From Dyadobacter pollutisoli (GTDB taxonomy: Bacteria > Bacteroidota > Bacteroidia > Cytophagales > Spirosomataceae): 64,000 nt of DNA. The notes under the pieces were generated by a model. The model was not told the origin of the DNA. It did not search any database and saw only the letters and a program-made list of their open reading frames with translations. This document shows positions 9,681-18,925 of this stretch, in pieces. The stretch is from assembly GCF_026625565.1 (NCBI RefSeq), contig NZ_CP112998.1, forward strand, positions 5,334,501-5,398,500, in the 5' to 3' direction. Positions within the stretch are counted from its first letter, which is position 1. Every line of letters starts with the position of its first letter. A program made the translations under genes and the position numbers.

Positions 9681-12600
9681 TTAGAATGTTAGACCAAGTT
9701 TGAAACCGATTGGCATCACCCAGGGAGTTACATTGTACCGCTCAATTCCTTGCTTGAACTGAGTTCCTGCCTGAGCGCCGGATTCTTGTTGGAATGCCAT
9801 TTCAGGGTCAATACCAATCTTGGCTTTTGTCCACAAGATAATGTTACGGCTGTACACGGCAACATTTACATTTTGCAGGCCGATTCTTTTCACAAATGCG
9901 CTTGGCAGATCATAGCCCAGGGAAACTTCACGAAGCTTTACGAAAGATGCATCAAATGTAGCGGCACGGGTGAAATCCCATGGATAATTGTCTCCGTAAG
10001 GAATGTACTTAGTACCGGCACCACCTAAATTTTCGGTATAACCAGTGATCTCGCCTTCTGAATTGTACTCAGCAATTACACCCGGGTTAAACACGGCATA
10101 GTTGTAAGTATTTCCACCGTATTCAAATGGGAATCCGCCATACTCAGCTGTCGGCCCACCCACAATGTTGAACTTGTTACCTTCAATGATCACCTTATTG
10201 TTGTCAACCAGGTAGTTTCTCAGCTGATCGCCGGTCATTCCGTTTGGATTGATCAGGTTATCCAGGAAGCGTTGTGATTTCAAATCCGATTCACCGTAGC
10301 GGTAAGTCTGTGATACGAAGTCTCCGCCATTTCTCCAATCGAATGTCATATTAAGGCTGAAACCTTTGTAAGACAGTGAAGTTTGCATTCCCAGAATAAA
10401 GTCCGGATTGAAATTACCGATCTTATTTTTGGTCCTGGCAGCCGCAATACTCTGCCACGATCCGTTTTCGTCAAGAATTGGGTAGCCGAAGTAAGGCGAT
10501 GCTTTGTCTTCTACAGTTACGATCTCCGAGTCATACAAATCTCCGATCTTGTCTCCAACATACGTCCAGGCACCACCTTTTGCGTCAGTCCAGAGCGTAT
10601 AGAGGTCAAGTCCATCTGACAACGATTTGATAGTGGTACGGTTTCTAGACCAGTTGGCGTTGACATCCAATCTCCATCCGTCCTTATCAATAGGTGTTCC
10701 TCCCAATGTCAATTCAAGACCTTTGCTGACAAGCAGACCGGCGTTGATGTTTTTAGAATTAAATCCACTTGACCCGGGAAGTTTGGTTGGGATGATCTGG
10801 TTACGATTTTCAACCTGATAATAAGTGGCTGAAAAACGCAACTTGTTGGCATACATGTTCAGGTCCAGGCCATACTCGTAAGATGTAGCGATTTCAGGTT
10901 TCAGATCAGGTAGCAGAATAGTACCTGATTTGCTCAGTCTGGTTATGCCATCCCATGCGCCTGCATTGCCTAATGTTGCCAGCAAGCTATATGGATTTGT
11001 GTCATTACCTACCTGGGCAACACCACCTCTCAGTTTCAGCAGGCTGATCTGATTAGGCATCCGAAGTGCCTGATTCAATAATAAGCTAAGCGAAGCTGAT
11101 GGATAAAAGTAGGATCTGTTTGCCTTTGGCAGCGTGCTGGACCAGTCGTTACGAGCTGTAACGTCCAGGTAAACCATGTCCTTAAACCCGAAGTTAGCCA
11201 AACCATACACACTGAACACCGCCCGTTCTGATTTGTAATTTCCGTAACTAAGGCTGGCAGGAGCAATGTTGGAAATCGTGAAAAGACCTGGGATGATCAA
11301 ACCTGTACCATTTCTGGTAGCTGAGCTGATGTCAGTATTTTTCTGATAACGTGAGTTACCACCTGCCGAAATCGATACGCTGAAATCGCTCACGTCTCTT
11401 TTATAAGTAGCGAGAAAGTCTGCATTACGCTCAAATCTCGACAAATTGATCACACCGTAAGCACCACGGCTGTCATTAGTATAACTGTTGCCGATCTTGG
11501 TTTCGCGTTCTTCGCGGTAAGTATCCAAAGAGTACCGTCCCATTAAACTCAAATGTGGGGTGATCTGCCAGTCGGCCTTCATGTTACCAAATACACGGTC
11601 ACGAACGAAGCCGTTATTCACCTCATAAGCAAGGAAATAAGGGTTGTTATATGCGCCCTTTGCTTGCGACAGTTGCTGCAGACCTTCCTGCCCAGGTACC
11701 CAATAGTCTCTTAAATCTCTGATATCAATATGAGGGGAAACTGCATACGCCCATTGCAATGGGTTTGCTCCCCTGTTCGTAGCGGGGCGGTTATTGGAAT
11801 TATTGCGGCTGAAATCAATGTTACTGCTAATTCTCACATTTTTGCTGAGCTTCACCGATGAGTTCATGTTCAGCGAGTTACGGAACAAGTCTGAATTCGG
11901 GATGATACCTCTGTTGGTCATGTTCGAATACGACAAACGGTATGATACCAGATCTGTGCTGTTGGCAATAGAGACCCCATTTGTGGTGGTGATACCGGTG
12001 CGAACAAAGTTTTTAACGTTATCCGGGTGGGAAACCAGCTCGGTTGCAATAGGATTGCCGTTTGCATCTTTCGGGCTGTTCCATTGTATTGCCTTATAGC
12101 CTTTGTCCAGCTCAGGACCTACACCACCGGCCGAACCTTCCTCAATCATCAGGACTCCGCCTGGATATGGGTTGTTGTCGGGTGTAAATGGAAGGATACC
12201 TGTCGCAAATTTGGAATGCATGTTCAAGTATCTATAAGGTCTGTCAAAAACCGTATTGGAATTGACCGACACCGTCATTTTTTTCGATTTGCTTCCGCTT
12301 TTTGTAGTGATCAGGACAACGCCATTGCCTGCGCGCGAACCATATAAGGCAGCAGCGTTCGGCCCCTTCAGAATGGATACACTTTCCACATCGTCAGGGT
12401 TAATGCTTGAAATTGCATTACCATAATCCACGCGGTTGTCATTACCGATCTGGCTAACGTTGTTCAAAGTGTTGGCAATGGGCACACCGTCTACCACGAA
12501 AAGTGGCTGGTTATCATTACTTAGCGAGGTCGCGCCGCGAATGATCATACTCACTGAGGAGCCTGTTCCGCCGGTTGAGCTGATGGTTACGCCCGGTACT

Positions 12601-13085
12601 TTGCCGGCCATCGAATTCAATACGTTTTCCTGTGCTACCCGACTGATGTCTTTGCCATCGATCTCTCCCACAGAATAACCCAATGAGCGTTTTTCACGCG
12701 AAAGGCCGAGGGCTGTAACGACGTATTCGCCCAGTGTTTCGGCTCCTTCTACTAGCGAAATATTAATAACTGACTCATTTCCAACAGTTACTTCCTGGGT
12801 TTCGTGACCAATGTAAGAGAACACCAGTACCTGCCTGGGTTGGTCACTAATTGTAATAGAATAATTACCTGAGGCATCGGACGAGGTACCGACTTGCGTA
12901 CCTTTGACGATAATGTTCACACCGGGCATGGCCGAACCATCGGTCTTTGCCGTGATCTTACCTTTAATAGTCTTGTCCAGTCTGGGGGCACCGGAAGCCT
13001 GCGAAAAGTCAGGCATCGCCATTAATACCGCTACGAGGAAGCACCATAGTGTTCGACGCAGGCCAATAATAGAATTTGGATCCAT
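9681..13085 (-). CDS. SusC/RagA TonB-linked outer-membrane transporter (SusC-2)
   Basis: 1134 aa from the ATG at 13085 (MDPNSIIGLRRTLWCF...), which gives a good signal peptide; another ATG lies at 13118. In order: a carboxypeptidase-regulatory-like domain (TIKGKITAKTDGSAMPGVNI), the SusC junction (EYVVTALGLSREKRSLGYSV), the plug (SVSMIIRGATSLSNDNQPLFVVDGVPI; KGPNAAALYGSRAGNGVVLITTKSG as adjoining segments) and a long beta-barrel ending in Phe (MPIGFKLGLTF). It imports a ligand delivered by SusD-2 using TonB/proton-motive force. It heads the operon that runs down to 2524. Confidence 0.96.
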   Translation of the reverse strand: MDPNSIIGLRRTLWCFLVAVLMAMPDFSQASGAPRLDKTIKGKITAKTDGSAMPGVNIIVKGTQVGTSSDASGNYSITISDQPRQVLVFSYIGHETQEVTVGNESVINISLVEGAETLGEYVVTALGLSREKRSLGYSVGEIDGKDISRVAQENVLNSMAGKVPGVTISSTGGTGSSVSMIIRGATSLSNDNQPLFVVDGVPIANTLNNVSQIGNDNRVDYGNAISSINPDDVESVSILKGPNAAALYGSRAGNGVVLITTKSGSKSKKMTVSVNSNTVFDRPYRYLNMHSKFATGILPFTPDNNPYPGGVLMIEEGSAGGVGPELDKGYKAIQWNSPKDANGNPIATELVSHPDNVKNFVRTGITTTNGVSIANSTDLVSYRLSYSNMTNRGIIPNSDLFRNSLNMNSSVKLSKNVRISSNIDFSRNNSNNRPATNRGANPLQWAYAVSPHIDIRDLRDYWVPGQEGLQQLSQAKGAYNNPYFLAYEVNNGFVRDRVFGNMKADWQITPHLSLMGRYSLDTYREERETKIGNSYTNDSRGAYGVINLSRFERNADFLATYKRDVSDFSVSISAGGNSRYQKNTDISSATRNGTGLIIPGLFTISNIAPASLSYGNYKSERAVFSVYGLANFGFKDMVYLDVTARNDWSSTLPKANRSYFYPSASLSLLLNQALRMPNQISLLKLRGGVAQVGNDTNPYSLLATLGNAGAWDGITRLSKSGTILLPDLKPEIATSYEYGLDLNMYANKLRFSATYYQVENRNQIIPTKLPGSSGFNSKNINAGLLVSKGLELTLGGTPIDKDGWRLDVNANWSRNRTTIKSLSDGLDLYTLWTDAKGGAWTYVGDKIGDLYDSEIVTVEDKASPYFGYPILDENGSWQSIAAARTKNKIGNFNPDFILGMQTSLSYKGFSLNMTFDWRNGGDFVSQTYRYGESDLKSQRFLDNLINPNGMTGDQLRNYLVDNNKVIIEGNKFNIVGGPTAEYGGFPFEYGGNTYNYAVFNPGVIAEYNSEGEITGYTENLGGAGTKYIPYGDNYPWDFTRAATFDASFVKLREVSLGYDLPSAFVKRIGLQNVNVAVYSRNIILWTKAKIGIDPEMAFQQESGAQAGTQFKQGIERYNVTPWVMPIGFKLGLTF

Positions 13086-13372
13086 AAGTTTTGAGTTTAA
13101 GGTGATTGTCACATGCATTATTACTGAAACAGAGCTTATTAAAGAATTCAACAGCCCGAAAAACTTATATAACTAGCGTCTAAGAATTTATACAGCGTAA
13201 ATGATTACCCTTCTCTTTTAATCCTATCTACATTACTTGGTATTCCAACTTAAGTACTATCGTAAGTACCTCATTTTTAATTTATTCAAAACTATTATAT
13301 ATAACAGAGGAGGGTTTGCATTATTTATTCAGGCAGGGCGCTGTTTTGACCTCCCTGCCTGAACAATTCAAG
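13086..13372. promoter_or_regulatory. Upstream region of the SusC-2 operon with possible -7 element
   Basis: 287 bp between SusC-2 and SusD-1, AT-rich. On the minus strand 13287-13294 reads TAGTTTTG, fitting the Bacteroidetes -7 consensus TAnnTTTG, but no convincing TTTG lies at the right distance upstream. The terminator-like hairpin of SusD-1 occupies the far end. A separate start for the SusC-2 operon is likely from the gap and hairpin; the exact promoter is uncertain. Confidence 0.35.
13328..13363 (-). terminator. Hairpin after SusD-1
   Basis: Perfect 11-bp inverted repeat (TTCAGGCAGGG / CCCTGCCTGAA) around a 14-nt loop, 10 nt past the SusD-1 stop codon. No strong U-run follows, so it may be a weak terminator or an mRNA 3'-end stabiliser separating the two SusCD units. 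Confidence 0.6.
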
Positions 13373-15031
13373 TTATTTTAATAACCACATTTTTGAAAAC
13401 TGATCGTCAACCGCCGGAGTCAGTGAAGACACGCCCAGGTCGTACGCCGGCTTATTCTGTCCAAGCTCGTCACCCGGGTAGCGATAGCGTTCCGGGAATG
13501 GGAATCCGCTCAAACGGCCATTGCTAAATATATTCGGCAACTTCGTGCGGCGAAGATCCAGATAAGCTTCTGATGACACGAGGAACAAACTGATCCATTT
13601 CTGATCGGCAATTTTTGCAAGTTGCCCTGCTTTGTCCGCTGGTAGCGCAACAACAGCCTGTGCCAGGTATTTATCCACAGCAACCTGGTTAACTCCCCAG
13701 CGTAAAAGTGAATTTGTAATCCCTTTGCGGTAATAAGCGTCGGCGCTTCCTGGAATAAGGCCTTTTGCAGCCGCCTCAGCCAGAATAAACTGTACTTCGT
13801 CGCTGTTCATCACCATGGCTTTAAGCAGTGAATGTTTGTTTTCCCTGAACAACTTAGAGAATTTGGAAACCTTGAAATTACCAACTGCTCCACCGGCAGC
13901 AACATCGTAATGACCGTTTCCATTTTTCCAGTCCGCTAGCATACCAGCTACAAAACCTGCATACACCTTGTTCGAATCAAGCAGGATCTCCTTAGTCGCA
14001 TAAGCCGCGATGTCCTTGTTCTTACGATCGATGTACTCCCACGTAGATGTATAGGTATATCCGTTTGGATCTGTGGTTGTGAAACTCACGCCATGCTTTG
14101 CGGGATCGCTTGTCCAGGGTTTTTCCACCGGCGCAAACCATACTTGCATACGTGGGTCATTCAGCTCTGTCAGCTTGTCGATCAGCGTCTTACATGGTCT
14201 GCGGGTATCAAAGTTGTCGATAGTACCCCAGTTTAGCGGGCCACCTGTCCAGGAGTTTCCCGGGTCGCTACCTATTGGGCCAGTTGTTCCTATATAAGAA
14301 ATAGAAGCATTGTCAGTAGGATCGCTCAATACCGGGGCATTAGCAAGCGCCGCAATGCGGGCACCGGCATCCGGCAATTTGTTTGATGCGCGCATGAGCA
14401 ATCTCAGTTTCAGCGAATTCGAAAACTTCTTCCATTTCTCCTTACTTCCTCCAAACATCAGGTCATAGCTTCCTGAAACCGTCTCGGTACCAGCATCCAT
14501 TAATGCATTGGCATCGTCGAGTTCTTTTAAAAGCCCGTTATAAATATCGACCTGTTTATCATACTTCGGATAAAGAACTCCCTCTCTTGCTTTAAGTGCC
14601 TCTGAGTAATATACGTCACCGTAAAAATCAGTCATGTAAGAAAAAAGCAACACGCGAAATACCTTGAAAATACCTTCGTGTGTTTTGGAGCCCCGATCTT
14701 CCGCAAGCCCGATGGAGCCGTCGATGAGTTTCAGGATTTCCATCGAAGTATACATGTCCGTTACCGGCGATTTGAACCCTGAGTAGAAGTTGTCGCCACT
14801 CTGGTAATTGCTTCCCATGTGTTGCACTGCACCAGGCAGCATGCGGGTATCGTACCCCATTTTCTGGTAAAACAATGCAGTCTTTTTAATGATCGACGCC
14901 AGCAGGTAAGGATCGTTAACGGATTCAATGGCGTCTTTCTGCTGCAATGCATCGTAGGTACGGAGCTCATCGTCACTGCAGGAGAACAGTCCGGCGATTG
15001 CAACTATGGCAAATATTTTTATCGATTTCAT
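13373..15031 (-). CDS. SusD/RagB-like outer-membrane lipoprotein (SusD-1)
   Basis: 552 aa with a lipoprotein signal (FAIVAIAGLFSCSDDELRTY). The SusD-like_2 features are PYLLASIIKKTALFYQ, MTDFYGDVYYSEALKAREG, FILAEAAAKGLIPG and SSEAYLDLRRTKLPN. It is the surface-capture partner of SusC-1, whose stop is 24 nt upstream. It is clearly paralogous to SusD-2, but the two are divergent, so different ligands are likely. No catabolic enzyme follows it directly; a hairpin does. Confidence 0.95.
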   Translation of the reverse strand: MKSIKIFAIVAIAGLFSCSDDELRTYDALQQKDAIESVNDPYLLASIIKKTALFYQKMGYDTRMLPGAVQHMGSNYQSGDNFYSGFKSPVTDMYTSMEILKLIDGSIGLAEDRGSKTHEGIFKVFRVLLFSYMTDFYGDVYYSEALKAREGVLYPKYDKQVDIYNGLLKELDDANALMDAGTETVSGSYDLMFGGSKEKWKKFSNSLKLRLLMRASNKLPDAGARIAALANAPVLSDPTDNASISYIGTTGPIGSDPGNSWTGGPLNWGTIDNFDTRRPCKTLIDKLTELNDPRMQVWFAPVEKPWTSDPAKHGVSFTTTDPNGYTYTSTWEYIDRKNKDIAAYATKEILLDSNKVYAGFVAGMLADWKNGNGHYDVAAGGAVGNFKVSKFSKLFRENKHSLLKAMVMNSDEVQFILAEAAAKGLIPGSADAYYRKGITNSLLRWGVNQVAVDKYLAQAVVALPADKAGQLAKIADQKWISLFLVSSEAYLDLRRTKLPNIFSNGRLSGFPFPERYRYPGDELGQNKPAYDLGVSSLTPAVDDQFSKMWLLK

Positions 15032-15055
15032 GTTAATTCTGAATGAAAATGGTAA

Positions 15056-18000
15056 TTAAAAGTCAAGAGATAGTTTGAAGCCGTACGACCGGATACTTGG
15101 CAGTGTTGCCCTCAAAACCCCCTGGTTTGTTCCTACGCCGCTGAACGCTGACTCAGGATCCTCATGACGGCCCGACTTGTTCCATTGGAATACGTTACGT
15201 CCTACCAGTGCCAGGGTCACATTGTTCAGCTTGTATTGTCTTGTCAATGCTGTTGGCAAAGTATAGGCGAGGGAAATTTCGCGCATCTTGAAATTCGTTG
15301 CATCGTAGGTACGGGTTGCTGTAAAGTTCCAGATCACATCACCATAGCCATTGTAAGGGAAATCATAGAAAGTGTTTTTAGCGTCAGCTCCATTCACGAT
15401 ATAGTCAGATTCCTTTGCATCCTCAGGCTTGCCTTCGTAAGCCGGGTTCAGGAACACGCCTTTTACGTAACTAGCATCCTGGAAATCAGACCGTTTGCCA
15501 TCATTATTGTTATTGATAGCCTCATACTGACTAGCACCTACCGCTGGCCAAACCATACCACCATGTTCCGCATCGCGGCCACCTACCCACCATTGGTTGT
15601 TATCGCCTGAGCCCAATGTAGTGATCGCACGTCCGTTCGATTCAAGGTATTGCTGATTTACCGAGATGTATTTACCTCCTTTTCTTAGGCTACCTACCAT
15701 GTTCAATGTGAATTGCTTGTAACGCAGGGTCGTGTTAAGGCCGAAGATAAAGTCGGGATTGAAGTTACCTAACTGGCCACGGTCACGTTCGTCAGACGAT
15801 TTCTGGATCTTTCCTTCGTCGCTGTCCAGCAAAGGCATGCCAGCATATTTACCCGATTTTACGCGAAGAATAGGATTTTCCTCGTAGATGTTACCAACTG
15901 TCTCACCTTTTGCAATTTTCACTTTCGTCTTACCGTCATAGCTTGCGAACACATAGCCATTTGGTGCAAAAACGCTGGATAAGCCAATGATCGAAGCTTT
16001 ATAATGTGTAAAGCTGCCTGATACATCCCATGAGAAATTAGCAGTTTTAACCGGTGTAAAAGTCAGTCCCCATTCATATCCTTTGCTGCGAACGTCACCA
16101 ATGTTTGTCAGCATTCCCGTATAACCCGATCCTTTTGGAAGCGGAATGTTATCGATCTGATCTTTTTGGGTTTTGATAAAGTAAGTAAAATCAAACTTTA
16201 CCCTGTTTCTGAACAAGCCAAGATCAAGACCGGCCTCTTGTGTAACTGAGTGTTGTGCCCGAATATTCGGATCAACCAATCTTGCATTCATCGACACCGT
16301 GTTGATCGCTCCCCATGGACTTGCGTCGTAGCTGTAAGTGTCGATAGAACGCTGTCTTACCAAACCATTTCCTACATCTGCAAGTCCGAGACGGAATTTC
16401 ACCAGGTTGAATGCCTCAGGCAATTTGAATGTTTCCGAAGCCAGCCAGCTAAATGAAGCCGATGGATAGAAGTAATGTATTTTTTCTTCTGCCAGGATAC
16501 CTTTCCAGTCATTGCGGGCGGTCACGTCCAGGAAGAATTTGTCGTCCCATCCCACGGTGGTTGTTCCGTAAACGCTCATCGATTTCTCTGTAATGAAAGG
16601 ATCTCCACCGACAGTCATCGTACCAGCTTTAATGTTGGCAAGTGTAAATAATGCCGGAGAGTTCAGGTCACCACCGGAAATTTCCATGCTGCTCGAATTG
16701 GTGTAGCGATAGTTACCACCACCCGCAACAGTCAGGGAAAGTCTTCCGAAATTCTTGCTGTAAGTCAGGATAGCGTCCGTATTGGCTTCCACACTGCTGT
16801 TCGATCCCTGTACATACTGACCGTAAGCATCGCCTTTGTCACCCCATGATTTACGAAGCTCATAGTTTTCTTTCACGTTCTGAGTACCTGTACGGAGCAA
16901 GAAGGACAGGTTATCAGTAAGCTGCCAGTTCAACTGGATCTTGCCAAAGTAATTGTCACGGCCGAAACGGTGGATTTTCTCATAAGTAGTCCACCATGGA
17001 TTGCTTTCAGCGACGTCGATACCATTATCTTTCATGAGGGCACCATTCTGACGTACGCCTTCAAAGCCATCCATCCAGTAGCTTTTCATATCGCTGAGCG
17101 GCTGAAGGTTGCTTGGCATATTGAACAACAAGCTGTTCAGAACGCTGTTTGAACCTGTTGTATTGGCTTTGTTAGGATTGAATGTATTGATATAACTCGC
17201 ATTCACCGACACTGAGACACGGTTGGTGATGTTGTACTGCGAGTTAAAGGTGACCGATTTCTGCTGGGTTTTGGTATTAGGCATTACCCCGTGGTTGGTC
17301 ATATTGGATAAAGAAAGCCGGAAAGAGCCTTTCTCATAATTTCCTGTAACGCCTACGCTATTGCTGAATGTGCTTCCCGTTTGAAGGTATGCCTTCACGC
17401 GGTTTTCATTTGATGATACCATCGGACCATTTTTCCACGCCTTTGATTTCACATCCCAGTAGTCTGAAACAAACTTGCCATCCAGCTTAGGGCCCCAGGT
17501 ATCAGTATTGTCATACTGCCATTCATACGCTCGTTCGCCCTGACCGAATTCGGTCTGGCTTTCAATGAATTGGTAAGGTTTTTCAACGCTTATCATGCTG
17601 TTGTATGAAACACCCAGGCCTTTTTTGGCACCCTTGCCCGACTTGGTTGTGATCATCACGACGCCATTACCGCCTTCTGCACCATATAATGCACCCGCGC
17701 TACCGCCTTTCAGGATCGTTACCGAAGCAATGTCGTTCGGGTTGAGCTGAGAAAGGATGTTACCAAAATCGACACCGTCTTTTTGTGTAAATGACTGCGT
17801 GCCCACCGGGATACCGTCGATAACATAAAGTGGTTGCGATCTGATGGATACGTTGGTACCGCCATTGCTTGTAGTAGGCATAGCCGTAGTTCCCCGGATG
17901 TTGACCAATACTGACGAAGTAGGGTCGCTGCTGAGGTTGGTGAAGTTCACACCGCTCACTTTACCGTCGAGCGACTTCAAAAGGTTCGGGTTACCGGCTT

Positions 18001-18421
18001 TCACCATATCCTCTCCTTTAATGCTACTCACCGAATAAGCCAGCGACCGGGCTTCTCTGCTAATGCCGAGGGCTGTCACCACTACTTCTTTCAGGTTTTC
18101 AGCACTTGGCGCAATAGCTACATCGATAACGCTGCGGCCTGACACCAAAACTTCTTCCTGAACATAACCAACAAATGAAAATACAAGTGTGGGATTTCCT
18201 GGGCCAACTTCCAGCGAATATGCCCCAGACGCGTCGGTGCTCGTTCCAGTCTGCGAGCCCTTAATCAGAATATTAACACCTGGCATAGTAGTACCATCCT
18301 CTCTGGAGGTAACTTTTCCTTTCACTACCTGTGCCTCAGCCGCAGAGGCGAGTACCACCGCCAGAACAATGGCAAAGCGTGTGCGCAGTAAAAATTTACG
18401 AAATGTAGAAACTGAATTCAT
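15056..18421 (-). CDS. SusC/RagA TonB-linked outer-membrane transporter (SusC-1)
   Basis: 1121 aa with signal peptide ending AEAQ. Domains are a carboxypeptidase-regulatory-like fold (VVKGKVTSREDGTTMPGVNI), the SusC motif VVVTALGISREARSLAYSV, a plug with VLVNIRGTTAMP and LKGGSAGALYGAEGGNGVV, and a barrel ending SYGFKLSLDF with C-terminal Phe. It forms the transport pore for the SusD-1 ligand. A 64-aa helical ORF lies just upstream on the same strand (34-nt gap 18430-18463 after its stop region), suggesting that ORF leads the operon. Confidence 0.96.
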   Translation of the reverse strand: MNSVSTFRKFLLRTRFAIVLAVVLASAAEAQVVKGKVTSREDGTTMPGVNILIKGSQTGTSTDASGAYSLEVGPGNPTLVFSFVGYVQEEVLVSGRSVIDVAIAPSAENLKEVVVTALGISREARSLAYSVSSIKGEDMVKAGNPNLLKSLDGKVSGVNFTNLSSDPTSSVLVNIRGTTAMPTTSNGGTNVSIRSQPLYVIDGIPVGTQSFTQKDGVDFGNILSQLNPNDIASVTILKGGSAGALYGAEGGNGVVMITTKSGKGAKKGLGVSYNSMISVEKPYQFIESQTEFGQGERAYEWQYDNTDTWGPKLDGKFVSDYWDVKSKAWKNGPMVSSNENRVKAYLQTGSTFSNSVGVTGNYEKGSFRLSLSNMTNHGVMPNTKTQQKSVTFNSQYNITNRVSVSVNASYINTFNPNKANTTGSNSVLNSLLFNMPSNLQPLSDMKSYWMDGFEGVRQNGALMKDNGIDVAESNPWWTTYEKIHRFGRDNYFGKIQLNWQLTDNLSFLLRTGTQNVKENYELRKSWGDKGDAYGQYVQGSNSSVEANTDAILTYSKNFGRLSLTVAGGGNYRYTNSSSMEISGGDLNSPALFTLANIKAGTMTVGGDPFITEKSMSVYGTTTVGWDDKFFLDVTARNDWKGILAEEKIHYFYPSASFSWLASETFKLPEAFNLVKFRLGLADVGNGLVRQRSIDTYSYDASPWGAINTVSMNARLVDPNIRAQHSVTQEAGLDLGLFRNRVKFDFTYFIKTQKDQIDNIPLPKGSGYTGMLTNIGDVRSKGYEWGLTFTPVKTANFSWDVSGSFTHYKASIIGLSSVFAPNGYVFASYDGKTKVKIAKGETVGNIYEENPILRVKSGKYAGMPLLDSDEGKIQKSSDERDRGQLGNFNPDFIFGLNTTLRYKQFTLNMVGSLRKGGKYISVNQQYLESNGRAITTLGSGDNNQWWVGGRDAEHGGMVWPAVGASQYEAINNNNDGKRSDFQDASYVKGVFLNPAYEGKPEDAKESDYIVNGADAKNTFYDFPYNGYGDVIWNFTATRTYDATNFKMREISLAYTLPTALTRQYKLNNVTLALVGRNVFQWNKSGRHEDPESAFSGVGTNQGVLRATLPSIRSYGFKLSLDF

Positions 18422-18463
18422 ACTATAAATGGGTAACGGTTTAAATACATCGGGTTTACAATT

Positions 18464-18658
18464 CTATTTCCCCTCGGGGGCTTCACCATTCGATTGATTG
18501 TCCTTTAAAAGATTGTTAAAGTAAATCTCCAGCGCATCGGAATATTTTTGCTGGTCTTCCTCGCTCGTAATGCCTTCCAGCAGTTCGGACAGTTCTTCTC
18601 CCGTGAGTTTGTTGCTGATCAGTTTATTAATCAATTTTTCAGCCCGGGAAAGTGACAT
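18464..18658 (-). CDS. Small acidic helical protein, possible truncated FecR-type anti-sigma N-domain
   Basis: 64 aa, no signal peptide or membrane segment. The sequence (SRAEKLINKLISNKLTGEEL, then a LLEGITSEEDQQKY segment) is helical and resembles the cytoplasmic N-terminal domain that FecR anti-sigma factors use to hold ECF sigma factors, but the membrane helix and periplasmic domain are absent. It sits directly upstream of SusC-1 on the same strand. In Bacteroidota SusCD operons are often under FecI/FecR control, so a stand-alone regulator is conceivable. The resemblance is weak and the function is not established. Confidence 0.55.
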   Translation of the reverse strand: MSLSRAEKLINKLISNKLTGEELSELLEGITSEEDQQKYSDALEIYFNNLLKDNQSNGEAPEGK

Positions 18659-18925
18659 AGTATTAGCAAGGTTTAGTTGTGTAGGATACTGGCAGTGTTA
18701 TGGAAAAGACTATTCGTATATACTTTTTTTAAAAAAGTTAACACAGCATTAATTCAGCAACGCCACTTCCCGCGCTCTCGCACCACATACTCGCTGATTT
18801 ACACCGGGCCACCGCATTTCTAGAAATATTTCTCAAACAGCCGTTACCTATTTTGGAATGGGCGTCTAAATACAGAAAACCATCATCTGTATTATTTCCA
18901 AACTATACATCCATTTTGACTTTTT

